Below, one piece after another: positions 47,191 to 57,360 of a stretch of DNA of 64,000 nt. The stretch is from Volutella citrinella (taxonomy: Eukaryota > Ascomycota > Sordariomycetes > Hypocreales > Nectriaceae): the NCBI GenBank assembly GCA_034401135.1, contig JAWZSP010000003.1, forward strand, positions 1,798,001 through 1,862,000, written 5' to 3'. How positions within the stretch are numbered: position 1 is the first letter of the stretch; each line of letters starts with the position of its first letter. Below the pieces are notes generated by a model. It ran no database searches and was not told the origin of the DNA. It saw only the letters and a list, made by a program, of their open reading frames with translations. A program made the translations under genes and the position numbers.

Positions 47191-50100
47191 TCAAGGCGAT
47201 GTTGACAAAGATTTAGCACTATGCAATTGGAGCAGCCGTCTAACGGTCTCGCGCCCGGCGGCGGCGGCGTGCGATAATGGCGTGCGGCCGTCCTTATCAG
47301 CCGCCTCGATCTGCGCGCCTTTATCAAGCAACAGCTGCACGACGGCCTCGCGGTCATGCCCATACCCGCTGGCAGCGTGTAATAACGGCGTGCGGCCGTC
47401 CTTATCAGCCGCCTCGATCTGCGCGCCTTTATTAAGCAGCAGGCGCACGACGGGCTCACGGTCATACCCATACCCGCTAGCAGCATGCAATAACGGCGTG
47501 CGGCCGTCCTTATCAGCCGCCTCGATCTGCGCGCCTTTATTAAGCAACAGCCGCACGACGGCCTCGCGGTCATGCCCATACCCGCTGGCAGCGTGCAATA
47601 ACGGCGTGCGGCCGTCCTTATCAGCCGCCTCGATCTGCGCGCCTTTATTAAGCAGCAGGCGCACGACGGGCTCACGGTCATACCCATACCCAGCGGCGGC
47701 GTGCGATAATGGCGTGCGGCCGTCCTTATCAGCCGCCTCGATCTGCGCGCCTTTATCAAGCAGCAGCTGCACGACGGCCTCGCGGTCATACCCATACCCG
47801 CTAGCAGCGTGCAATAACGGCGTGCGGCCGTCCTTATCAGCCGCCTCGATCTGCGCGCCTTTATCAAGCAGCAGCTGCACGACGGCCTCGCGGTCATACC
47901 CATACCCGCTAGCAGCGTGCAATAACGGCGTGCGGCCGTCCTTATCAGCCGCCTCGATCTGCGCGCCTTTATTAAGCAACAGCCGCACGACGGCCTCGCA
48001 CCCAGACTCAGAGGCGTACGACAGCGGCGTGCGGCCTGTCCCGTCCTTTGAATTGACGTCGGCGTTACACTTGCCCGAAGCGAGGACAAAGGCAAGGATG
48101 ATCTCGTTGCCATCCTCCGCCAGGTATGAGAGGAGACTTCGCTCTTGTGAAAACGTGAAGTCGCGTCCAATACCAGCTCGATTATTTCCAGCCTCGTAAT
48201 ATTGTTCACACAGGCCGTGAAGTGGGGACGTCAGGGGCTCGGTGTCAGCCTGGGCTTTTAAAAGTGAGTAGACCGCTTCACGACCACCAGTAGCCAGCGC
48301 GGCAAGAATTGGCATCCCGTAACGCTCATCTCCAACTTCAAAGCAGGATAGGTTGTCCGGGCGACGGCTAATGAGATTCCCCATATTGTGCTCTGCCAAT
48401 ATATATAAAAGCCTTGCTTTAGGAGAGTGTCGGCGTACGTCGTGTTTCTCAAATAGGTTGTCGTGCTTGATCCAGTCAGCAAGCGAAAAGGTCTGGAGAA
48501 AACTTGTCTGGCTGACGCCGCCCCCTTCTGCTGCATCTGCATGGTACAGGACATTCTTTACAGCGTACTCTAGGAACGGAAATGCTTTATCTGCCGATTG
48601 GCGGGCTTCTGCAGCGTTCTGGCGCGATGTTTTCGGGAGTGAATTGCCAATGTTCAGACTAGCGATGCCGGCATTCATGTAGCCAAGACAACACTGCTTT
48701 AGTCGCTCGTGGCTTTCTCCTTGGAAGTTCGTTCCGAGGTCGGTCCAAATTTCTTTGAGTCCATTTTCTTTGAGAAGAAAGTCCCTGACTGACTCGTGAA
48801 TGAATTGAACCGTTGGGTTTTTGAACCTGGTAGCTTCGGCAAGTCCTTTCGAGGAACTGAGGATGAATTTCTCTATATCGGAGCTTGTGATCTCATCGGA
48901 ATGCGATGCGGATAGGTCCTTAGGCTCAACGCCGGAGAGGATGGCAAAGTATAACTGCTCTGGTTTCAACGGATGCCTTGCGAAGAGCACCCATTGAATA
49001 CACAGAAGCAGTCTACCTCTGTTGTGGTGATCGCGTGTCAAAATATCTCGAAATAGCTCGTGCAGGTCCCCGGGGATGTCTCGGAGTCTTTGTCGAAGCG
49101 CGCGCTTACCACCGTGATCATACTCCTTGTTCAGAATCCCTACCACCAAGACAACCCACATGAAGACCCCAGATGCCTTTTCTTTGAGATCGACGCGGAT
49201 CTGCTCGGCGAGCTTATCGTGTCCGATCTTCAGCTCGCTGTCTAGGTAGCTGACTATATCTTGGCCATGTCCATCTTGTCTTTCGAGAACCAGGTTGAGT
49301 CCTTTCGAAATCGTGATGTGAGGGTAGTGCCTGCTTGAAAAGCAGACTTGAAATGCCACGCGGGCTGACGTGGTTAGTTCGCCGAGGTGTTCGAAAAACC
49401 TTATCATGTCCCGGATCGGATCCTCGGGGCACTCATCTAAAGCATCAATGAAACACGCTAGTGAGGACTTTCCAAGACCCAGCACAGCTTTTTCGAAGAG
49501 TGCTTTCAGTGACTCGACGCTCCATTGTTGAGGTGGACCATTCCATGTTGCGAATTCGAGAGAATCGAAGATGACCTGAAGTTGTGGAAGTCGTTCGAGA
49601 AGTTGTAATAATAGTGATCGATACATTCCGATTGTAGACTTCTCCAGGTCGTGTCCTCGCGCATTGAAAAAGAAAAATATGATGATCTTGTCCTTCTTCT
49701 TCCGAGCGTCAGCTAGAGCGAACTTCATCAATGTCGACTTCCCGGCCCCTGGCTTCCCTTTGATCCACAAGAAGCCGTGATGTTCACCGAGCTTGCTGGG
49801 ATCAAACCAGTCGAGATACTCGGATTTTTCTGGCAGCCATTTACATGTCTTTGCATGTGCCTTCTTGATACTCTCGTGGCCAGCGCCGATTTGGTCGAAT
49901 CGCAATGAGTCCAGCAGCGTCCGTTTCTGTTTTTCATCCAGTGATCTTGGTGCTTCACAGCAATTTAGCTCTAGTATATTCTCGCAGAAGACACAAGCTA
50001 ATTCTCCTTACCGGCTTGGACTTCATAAGAGAAGGTTTGAAAACTTTGGTTATCTGGATGTTCATAACGGTGCCTCTTGGGTCTACCATCTGTGGCACAG

Positions 50101-51065
50101 AGAGGATGCTCGTCGAGTCTGCGCTTAGCTCCGCCGCTCTTGGGTGGAATCTCGAACAAGACGGCCTTGGCGTAGGCGGCAGCCATTGCAGCAGCATACG
50201 GTTGCCACTCTTTATTCTTGTGTTCGTCCCCATAGTCACAAACCCCTCGAATGACGCCTGCGAGAATGCAGCTCATGGTCCCGGCCGCCTCCATCTCGAG
50301 GCCGATGACGTTGTATTTGTCTCTCAGCTCATTCCTCTTGCGGGCATTCTTCATCAGCTTGTCTCCTGAGCCTATAGGTCCGTACCACACTCGGGTCCGC
50401 TTCGAGTCCGGCCTTGGTTCTCGTTCTACCGGAAGTTCAACCCCGCTCTCGCCGACTTGGTAGAGAGTATCTTTCTCTTGTCCGGGCTCGACAAATGTGC
50501 CGCTGGGATGTTCTTCATGCTTGATACGCTCGTAATGCGGTAAGAACGCTTCTGCATCCTTCGGTGCCCTGAGTTTGAGGCTGCCGATGGCTGATCTGAC
50601 GACAGTTTCCGTATCGGCCAACACATGACCAAAGCGCAGAAGCTGAAATCCGTCTTGGGCCGTCTCTTTGCCCAAGTCGTAGGCTATAAGCCCTGCACTC
50701 TCACCTGTGGGCAGACCCACGAGAACGTCGCCAAGACGGATATCCAGCGGCGGGCTTCGCGAGAGGTTAGGGAGACCAGCCGCAACGCCAACCAACAAGC
50801 CGAACCAGAGGTTTGGGAAAAACTTCTTGACCTGGCTAGCAAGGGCGGCCGCCGATCCGGTGCCGTATTCTTGACCGGCAGGCAGGGTTGCAATGATGAT
50901 ATTATGTCCGCATACGTCGCCGGCTTGGAAGACGTAGTCATCACCGCGCTCCATAGCAAACCTGCCCTGGTGTCTATTGTCCAGCATATGAAGGGCAGCC
51001 TGTGCCTCGATCTCCAGCGGGGCGATCCATGCGACAGTATAGAGCTTGGGATCCAACTGTGCCAT
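47191..51065 (-). CDS. PNP-NACHT-ankyrin NLR-type receptor
   Basis: Fungal NOD-like receptor, a class linked to heterokaryon incompatibility and immunity. Two exons (51065..50012, 49970..47191) join to 1277 residues. The N-terminal 330 residues are a nucleoside-phosphorylase (PNP/UDP) domain: VAWIAPLEIEAQAAL, IIIATLPAGQEYGTGSAA, GLLVGVAAGLPN, DIRLGDVLVGLPTGE, VIGLEMEAAGT and GVCDYGDEHKNKEWQPYAA. The NACHT follows, with Walker A GKPGAGKST at 423-431 and Walker B CFIDALDECP at 524-533, then SSRHYPHI and QFIHESVRDFLL. From about residue 965, ankyrin repeats begin: one divergent unit, then units of 36, 36, 36, 36, 36, 36 and 33 residues that are almost identical. The start at 51065 (MAQLDPKLYTVAW) fits the usual beginning of PNP-type NLRs; the longer upstream frame looks non-coding. 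No HET-s-type motif is visible at its N-terminus. Confidence 0.93.
47281..48027 (-). repeat. near-identical ankyrin repeat array, 108-bp units
   Basis: The string cgtgcggccgtccttatc recurs at 47281, 47389, 47497, 47605, 47713, 47821 and 47929, giving exact 108-base spacing, then a 99-base unit to 48027. Each unit encodes an ankyrin repeat containing KGAQIEAADKDGRTPL. Variation is confined to a few positions: E(A/P)VV, V(Q/R)LLL(D/N), PL(L/S)HAA(S/A) and GYG(Y/H)DR. Confidence 0.95.
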
Positions 51066-52803
51066 TTGCGGGGGGAATGCGTATAGAGCAGGCTTGAGAG
51101 TCGAGAACGGCGGCCGGGTTCGGGCAAGTATGACTTTGAGCCAGTGAGACGAGGAAATGTAGGAAATGAGCTTACCCTTCAAAGAAATGTAGGGTGGAGG
51201 CCAGCTGAAGTCACGAGCTAGATTTGCCTTGGGTGGCTGTCGTCTTCTAGCCTTGGAAAAAGCAATGTCTAGGCTGTGGCACCGCCCCAAAGGAAGAGGT
51301 TATGGCGCTCTGTCCTCTCGGCCTCGTTGGAGTCCTTTTGCCCTTGGTGACGGAATGTCAAGCATGCTAAATTGACAGCGAAATGTGAGCGGGGGCGGAA
51401 TCGCGTAGAAGGGATCGGCAGCTGCAGCAACAGGACAACGAGTCCGATATCCTATTGGTTGTCGTGAGCGGAAAGGAGATGGGCAGCCACACGTTATCAG
51501 CGCGACACGGGGGCCGTTCCTGGCTGACAAGGCTAGTCGAGGTCAATCCCCTTGCCTTGCGACGCTCGCAAGTCTTTCGGCTTTAAGTTCAACAGTTTTC
51601 CATGGAATAATACTGGGAGTTGCTAGAAACAGTTCCTTTTTATTCCTGGAGAGACGTTATTGACTTACCATTACGCATAAACGCTCGCAATGGAGAGGGC
51701 CATCCTGTCCAGTGTAGCTCGAGCTCTCTCCCCGCGAATACGCGCGGAACGCGCAAGATGAAAGGGATATAGAAGGCGCAGAACTGCTATCAAGAGACTG
51801 CATGAGCTCGAGATTATTTGTGGATATGAGGTATGGACGCTTATGAAGAAAGATAATAAAGTCTATATATACCATTCGGCCAACCGATCACTAGAGCCAC
51901 TATTGCAGACAGACATTGTAAGACTAGATACTAGTAAGATATACAGCGATGCCAGTTTCTAACAGCTCAATTGTAGCTGAAAACATATCCACTACCTGTT
52001 ATATGCACTTCCGGCAATGCGGACGATGATCCTAGCATTAGAATCCCAGCCGGTAAGGAGGAGGGGAGCCCCGATAGTGGTTGAAGCTGAGGAGTTGGAG
52101 CTGGTGAGAGCAGGTAGAACAATCCGAATATCGTTCAAAATCTTGCCTTCATTTGCGATGCGCGTGTCCTCTACAGCAAAGTCCGGATGTTGTGCGTCCC
52201 GAGACTTGCCCTCTGCTTGCAACGCTACTCGTAACTTCATCTTGAGTGAGCTTGTGCCTACGCGGGATCAATAGAGAGACGGGAGCATGCGTGCATTTGC
52301 TCTGCCAGGTTCGCCCAAGCCTCGCACGGTTCACCAAATTTATCCACGAGCCATCGCCAACAAGGTTCAGTAGTCGCACGACAAGCACCCGCAAGTTGAG
52401 AAACCGTGCAACAGCCCGCCAAGAAGGCCCTTTTGCCAGACTCGTTGCGCCATCCATCCCGGCGGGTTCTCAGGCCAGAAAAGCCCGTCGTACTCACATC
52501 CTCTTAGTGTGTTGCAAGTTGTATTGTGATAAATGCGGAGCGACGCTGACTTCCAGACTCGGCTGGTGGACGAGTTGCCAGCTGCACACAGCTGGCGGGC
52601 GCACTCGACCCACATTTTCGCGTCGGGGCAGTCCCATGGCTTAATTGAACGCCAAAAACGCGTCTCCCTAGCAATGATGCGGGACCAGCAACGCGACAAA
52701 CGCCACTTCTCGAGGTTGGTCCGCTTATCGAGGCGCATACCCTCTCTCCCAGGTGCCGATTCTTGCTCCATCACCTCCGCGCAGCCAAGAGACCCCCAGC
52801 AGA
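51066..52803. other. gene-free region between NLR and MSH2
   Basis: Divergent upstream regions of the NLR and MSH2. The part around 51.60-52.0 kb is AT-rich. A minus-strand frame of 82 codons at 51992-52240 is protein-like in composition but matches nothing I recognise and was not accepted. Confidence 0.45.
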
Positions 52804-55703
52804 ATGGCATCGCGACCGGAACTCAAGGTGAGAAGATTTTGGACCCATCGTTTCCCATCCAGACAGAGGCTGACATTGCCATAGCTCGATGACGAAGGCG
52901 GCTTCATCCGCTTCTTCAAGTCTCTACCCGCCGACAACGTCGATACTATCCGCATCTTCGACCGAGGTGACTGGTACACCTCGCACGGCGACGATGCCAA
53001 TTTCATCGCCAAGACAGTACGATACGATCCATGCCTTATGGGTAGCACTTCTGGCAATTGGGACTCTAACATTCTCCGATCATCCAGGTTTACAAAACGA
53101 CCTCCGTCGTACGTCAGCTCGGACGAAATGACCACACGGGTCTGCCCTCCGTCACCATGACAATGACCGTCTTCCGGCAATTCCTCCGAGAGGCCCTCCT
53201 CAAGTTGGGCAAGCGAATCGAGATATGGCAGAGTGCCTCGGGCCGCATGAACTGGAAGTGCGTCAAGCAAGCCTCGCCAGGCAATCTACAGGACGTCGAG
53301 GACGACCTCGGCGGACAGATTGACGCTGCCCCCATGATGATGGCCGTCAAGATATCCGCCAAGGCAAACGAGGCGCGCAGCATTGGTGTATGCTTCGCAG
53401 ACGCCAGTGTCCGGGAGCTGGGTGTGAGCGAGTTCCTGGACAATGACCTGTACTCCAACTTCGAGGCTCTACTCATTCAGCTCGGTGTGCGAGAATGCCT
53501 GGTCCAAGTTGACAAGTCTGAGAAGGAAAAGGATCCCGAGCTTGCAAAGCTCAAAAAGATCATCGACAACTGCGGCGTGGCGATTGCCGAGCGACCCGCT
53601 GGCGATTTTGGTATCCGAGACATTGAGCAGGATCTCGCCCGGCTGCTCAAGGATGAGCGATCGGCCAGTCTGCTTCCTCAAACTGACCTGAAACTGGCAA
53701 TGGGCTCTGCCGCCTCACTAATCAAGTACTTGGGCGTTCTGCAGGACCCGTCCAACTTTGGCCAGTACCAGCTGTACCAGCATGATTTGGCCCAGTTTAT
53801 GAAGCTGGATGCCGCTGCTCTGAAAGCCCTGAATCTCATGCCTGGTGTGCGGGATGGGTCCAAGACGATGAGCGTATTCGGCGTCCTGAATCACTGCAAG
53901 ACTCCAGTTGGCAGCAGGTTGCTTGCGCAATGGCTGAAGCAGCCTTTGATGAGCAAGCAGGAGATTGAGAAGCGCCAGCAACTTGTCGAGGCCTTCTTCG
54001 TTGATACAGAGCTCCGTCAGACTATCCAGGAGGAGCACCTCCGGTCAATTCCCGACCTCTATCGTCTATCAAAGCGTTTTCAGCGAAAAAAGGCCAACCT
54101 GGAGGATGTCGTACGCGCCTACCAGGTCGTCATCAGACTGCCCGGCTTCATCGGAACCTTTGAGGGCGTCATGGACGAAGCATACAAGGACCCGCTGGAC
54201 GAGGCATACACCACCAAACTGCGGGATCTTTCCGATAGCCTGGGAAAGCTCCAGGACATGGTGGAGCAAACAGTCGATTTGGATGCGCTCGACAGACACG
54301 AGTACATCATCAAGCCCGAGTTCGATAATAGCCTCCGGATTATCCGCAAGAAGCTTGACCAGCTTGACCGAGACATTCGTGCCGAATTCAACGCAGCCGC
54401 CCGCGACCTTGGCCAGGAGCCCGATAAGAAGATCTTCCTCGACACTAGCCACAAGGTCCACGGCGTGTGCATGCGGCTCACTCGCCAGGAGGCGGGTTGC
54501 ATCCGGAACAACTCTAGCTACCAAGAGTGCTCAACCCAGAAGAATGGAGTCTACTTCACGACGAAGAAGATGCAGGCGTACCGCCGCGAGTACGACCAGC
54601 TCTCCCAGAATTACAACCGAACGCAGAGCAGCTTGGTCAACGAGGTTGTACAGGTTGCCTCCTCGTACTGCCCCGTCATCGAGCGACTAGCTGGCGTGCT
54701 CGCCCACATGGATGTCATTGTTTCTCTTGCCCACGCCTCTGTGCACGCGCCCGAGGCCTACATCCGCCCCAAGATTCACCCTCGAGGCGAGGGGCAGACT
54801 GTGCTACGGGAAGCGCGACACCCTTGCCTGGAGCTTCAGGACGATGTCCAGTTCATCACCAACGACGTGGACCTGACACGCGACAAGTCGTCATTCATCA
54901 TCATTACTGGCCCCAACATGGGCGGCAAGTCGACGTACATTCGCCAGGCTGGCGTCATCGCCCTCATGGCCCAGATTGGATGCTTCGTGCCCTGCTCCGA
55001 AGCAGAGCTGACCATTTTCGACTCCATTCTCGCCCGCGTGGGTGCCAGCGACTCTCAGCTCAAGGGTGTCTCGACCTTCATGGCAGAAATGCTTGAGACG
55101 GCAAACATCCTCAAGTCGGCGACGGCCGAGTCCCTGATTATTATCGATGAGCTGGGACGTGGCACGTCAACGTATGACGGGTTCGGTCTGGCCTGGGCAA
55201 TTTCCGAACACATTGTCAAGGAAATTGGATGCTTCGCCATGTTTGCGACACACTTCCACGAGCTGACTGCCCTTGCGGAACAGTATCCCCAGGTGGCAAA
55301 TCTCCATGTCACGGCGCACATCAGTGGTACCGACGATGACGATAAGAAGAAGCGCGAGGTGACACTGCTCTACAAGGTGGCCCCGGGCGTGTGCGATCAG
55401 AGTTTCGGTATTCACGTCGCCGAGTTGGTCCGGTTCCCCGACAAGGTTGTGCGCATGGCCAAGCGCAAGGCCGACGAGCTCGAAGACTTCACCACCAAGC
55501 ACGAGGATCTAGCACTGTCTTACAGCAAGAATGACGTGGAGCAGGGCAGTGCCATGTTGAAGCAATTGCTGGTGGAGTGGAAGGAGCAGGTGAAGAACAG
55601 CTCGATGAGCCCAGAGGAGCAGGTCACGGCGCTCAAGAAGTTGGTTGGTGCAAACTCGGAACTGCTGGCCAACCCGTTCTTCCAGTCTGTCAAGGCGTTG
55701 TAA
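52804..55703 (+). CDS. MSH2: DNA mismatch repair protein MSH2
   Basis: MutS homologue that pairs with MSH6 or MSH3 to detect mismatches in nuclear DNA. Three exons (52804..52827, 52885..53016, 53088..55703) give 923 residues, normal for the family. Exon 1 encodes only MASRPELK; the next residues are LDDEGGFIRFFKSLP and IRIFDRGDWYTSHG, the MutS I domain start. The lever and clamp regions follow (FGVLNHCKTPVGSRLLAQWL, DLYRLSKRF). The ATPase has Walker A GPNMGGKST at 660-668, ELTIFDSILARVGASD, STFMAEMLE, Walker B LIIIDELGRGTSTYDGFGLA and the MFATHFHELT motif. The C-terminus carries the helix-turn-helix dimer region. The internal Met at 53157 is not the start, because the two upstream exons supply the conserved N-terminus. 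Confidence 0.97.
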
Positions 55704-56391
55704 GAGGATATGGGTTGATTAATCGCTGGCTTTTCAAACAAAAGTGGATAGGCGCAGAATGCAAGCAGGAATGGCAACGGGCAGGACAGGCGTTACTGGG
55801 GAGTATTGGGTCAATCTATGGGAAGCAATGGCATCTACTAGTGGACCGGCCAACGATCGCTTGGTCGGTGATACAACTACTAATGTACAGAGGGCTTATT
55901 CACAAGCTTGTTGAAGAATGAAATTCTAGTCTGTTGGTCATGATGTTGTTTTAGCAATACCATATGTAAAAATAAATATGTCAGGGAAATTAGAGAAAGT
56001 TTCCGTTTGCTAAGCGTTAGCATTCTCTCATCCTGGAGGGAGATATCTCATGTGTCCGCCAAGATTCAATATCAGGAATTCGACATTACCCTCTGCCTGG
56101 TGGTTAATTACTCAGACCTCATAGAGTGCAAAGTAGACTGGCTGTAGAATATACACTCACTGGCCCCAATGGGAGTCTGCCATCTCATACATCTACGTCG
56201 AAGTCGGTGTGACTCACAAGCCAAGAATCCATATTCAAACAACCACCTTGAAGTCTTAAGTGGTACGATGCCTCGGCACACACAAGCGAATCCCCAATAC
56301 TCGACTCAGCCTCATCACCTGTAACACACATCAACCCAACACAAACACACAAAAACCCCCCCCATCCGGGACCCGACCCGCCACCGCCGCC
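55704..56391. other. gene-free, MSH2 3' flank and GNAT promoter
   Basis: Nothing is recognised beyond the MSH2 3' flank and the upstream region of the acetyltransferase. A run of C residues lies just before its start codon. Confidence 0.5.
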
Positions 56392-57018
56392 ATGTCGGAG
56401 CCAACAGCCCCGCACTCGGCCGTCTCCCTCCGACGCGCCACGGCCGACGACATCCCCGCCATGCTCGCCATCTTCTTCTCCGCCTTCAAGGACAGCCCGC
56501 TCAACAAGCGGTGCTACCCAGAGGACGCGCCCGCGACGACGGCGTTCTGGACCAGCTTCATCAAGGACAACCTCGACGCTCCGGACACGCACCTCCTCGT
56601 CGCCGTCCTCTCCGGCGCCGTCGTCGGCTGGGCGCGCTGGGTCCGCAAGCCCGTGCCGCCCTCGCCGCCGCCCCGCGTCGTCTTCTCGCCTGACCAGTAC
56701 CCACGGGAGGGCGCCGTCGCGGCGAACTTCTTCCAGGTCATCTACGAGGAGACGCGGCGCCTTGTCACCGGCAGGGACCACTGGTTCCTGAGCATGGTCC
56801 TCACGAGGCGGGATGCCCAGCGCAAGGGCGTGGGCGCCGCCATGATGCGGTTCGGTACGGAGAGGGCCGACGCCGAGGGCTGGATGGCCTACGTGAATGC
56901 GAGCGCCGAGGGGAAGCGCCTCTACGAGATGTTTGGGTTCCGCACCGTGTCGACGTCGGTGTTTGACGACCTGGGCATGGTGCAGTACCACATGACGAGG
57001 GAACCGGCGGCGACGTGA
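56392..57018 (+). CDS. GNAT-family N-acetyltransferase
   Basis: Predicted acetyl-CoA-dependent N-acetyltransferase with unknown acceptor; 208 residues, intronless. The GNAT fold is visible: the N-terminal strand VSLRRATADDIPAMLAIFFS; HLLVAVLSGAVVGWARW (beta 2-3); and the acetyl-CoA-binding segment FLSMVLTRRDAQRKGVGAAM, whose RRDAQRKGVGAA is the pyrophosphate-binding R/QxxGxG/A motif. The C-terminal AYVNASAEGKRLYEMFGFRT is the typical closing motif. The start at 56392 (MSEPTAPHS) is the first Met directly before the fold. Fungal relatives often belong to secondary metabolism or detoxification, but nothing next to this gene suggests a cluster. Confidence 0.9.
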   Translation: MSEPTAPHSAVSLRRATADDIPAMLAIFFSAFKDSPLNKRCYPEDAPATTAFWTSFIKDNLDAPDTHLLVAVLSGAVVGWARWVRKPVPPSPPPRVVFSPDQYPREGAVAANFFQVIYEETRRLVTGRDHWFLSMVLTRRDAQRKGVGAAMMRFGTERADAEGWMAYVNASAEGKRLYEMFGFRTVSTSVFDDLGMVQYHMTREPAAT

Positions 57019-57360
57019 AGGCTGGATGCAAAAAGACAGACTTGTAGGGTGGCGGCGGTAGGTTGTCATCTTTGTTGTTGACTTGTCAAGGGAAGAGAGC
57101 GTCATGGTCAAGAGGAAAGATCAAGATGAACCAAAACAATATCTTTCAGATTCAAGGAAATAGAAACCGTAAACCAACTCAATAATTGCCACGTCCCATT
57201 CAATTCGAAACAATCATCAACCGTCAAAAACGCCCACATCATCATCGTCTAACATCAGACATGGCCATATCTGCCCCGAGACAGACTCTTTGTCCCCCAT
57301 CCGCCCTCTAGATATCTATCCAGTCTATCCGGCAACATGGTCACCATCTATATTCTATCC
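57019..57360. other. intergenic, convergent 3' ends
   Basis: 342 bases between the convergent GNAT and phosphoketolase genes. Only 3' flank sequence is seen. Confidence 0.5.

Noticed and set aside
47282..48199. 305-codon plus-strand frame with Ser/Cys-rich repeats
   Set aside because: Antisense reading of the ankyrin repeat array; periodicity is explained by the NLR coding strand.
49998..51290. NLR starting upstream of 51065
   Set aside because: The upstream 75 codons are basic and Pro/Ser-rich with no resemblance to PNP-type N-termini or amyloid motifs.
51992..52240. 82-codon minus-strand frame (MKLRVALQAEGKSRDAQHPD...)
   Set aside because: Protein-like composition, but no family recognised, no partner exons, and it lies in a divergent promoter region.
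53157..55703. MSH2 starting at the internal Met 53157
   Set aside because: Two upstream exons (52804..52827, 52885..53016) encode the conserved MutS N-terminus in frame, so the internal Met is not the start.
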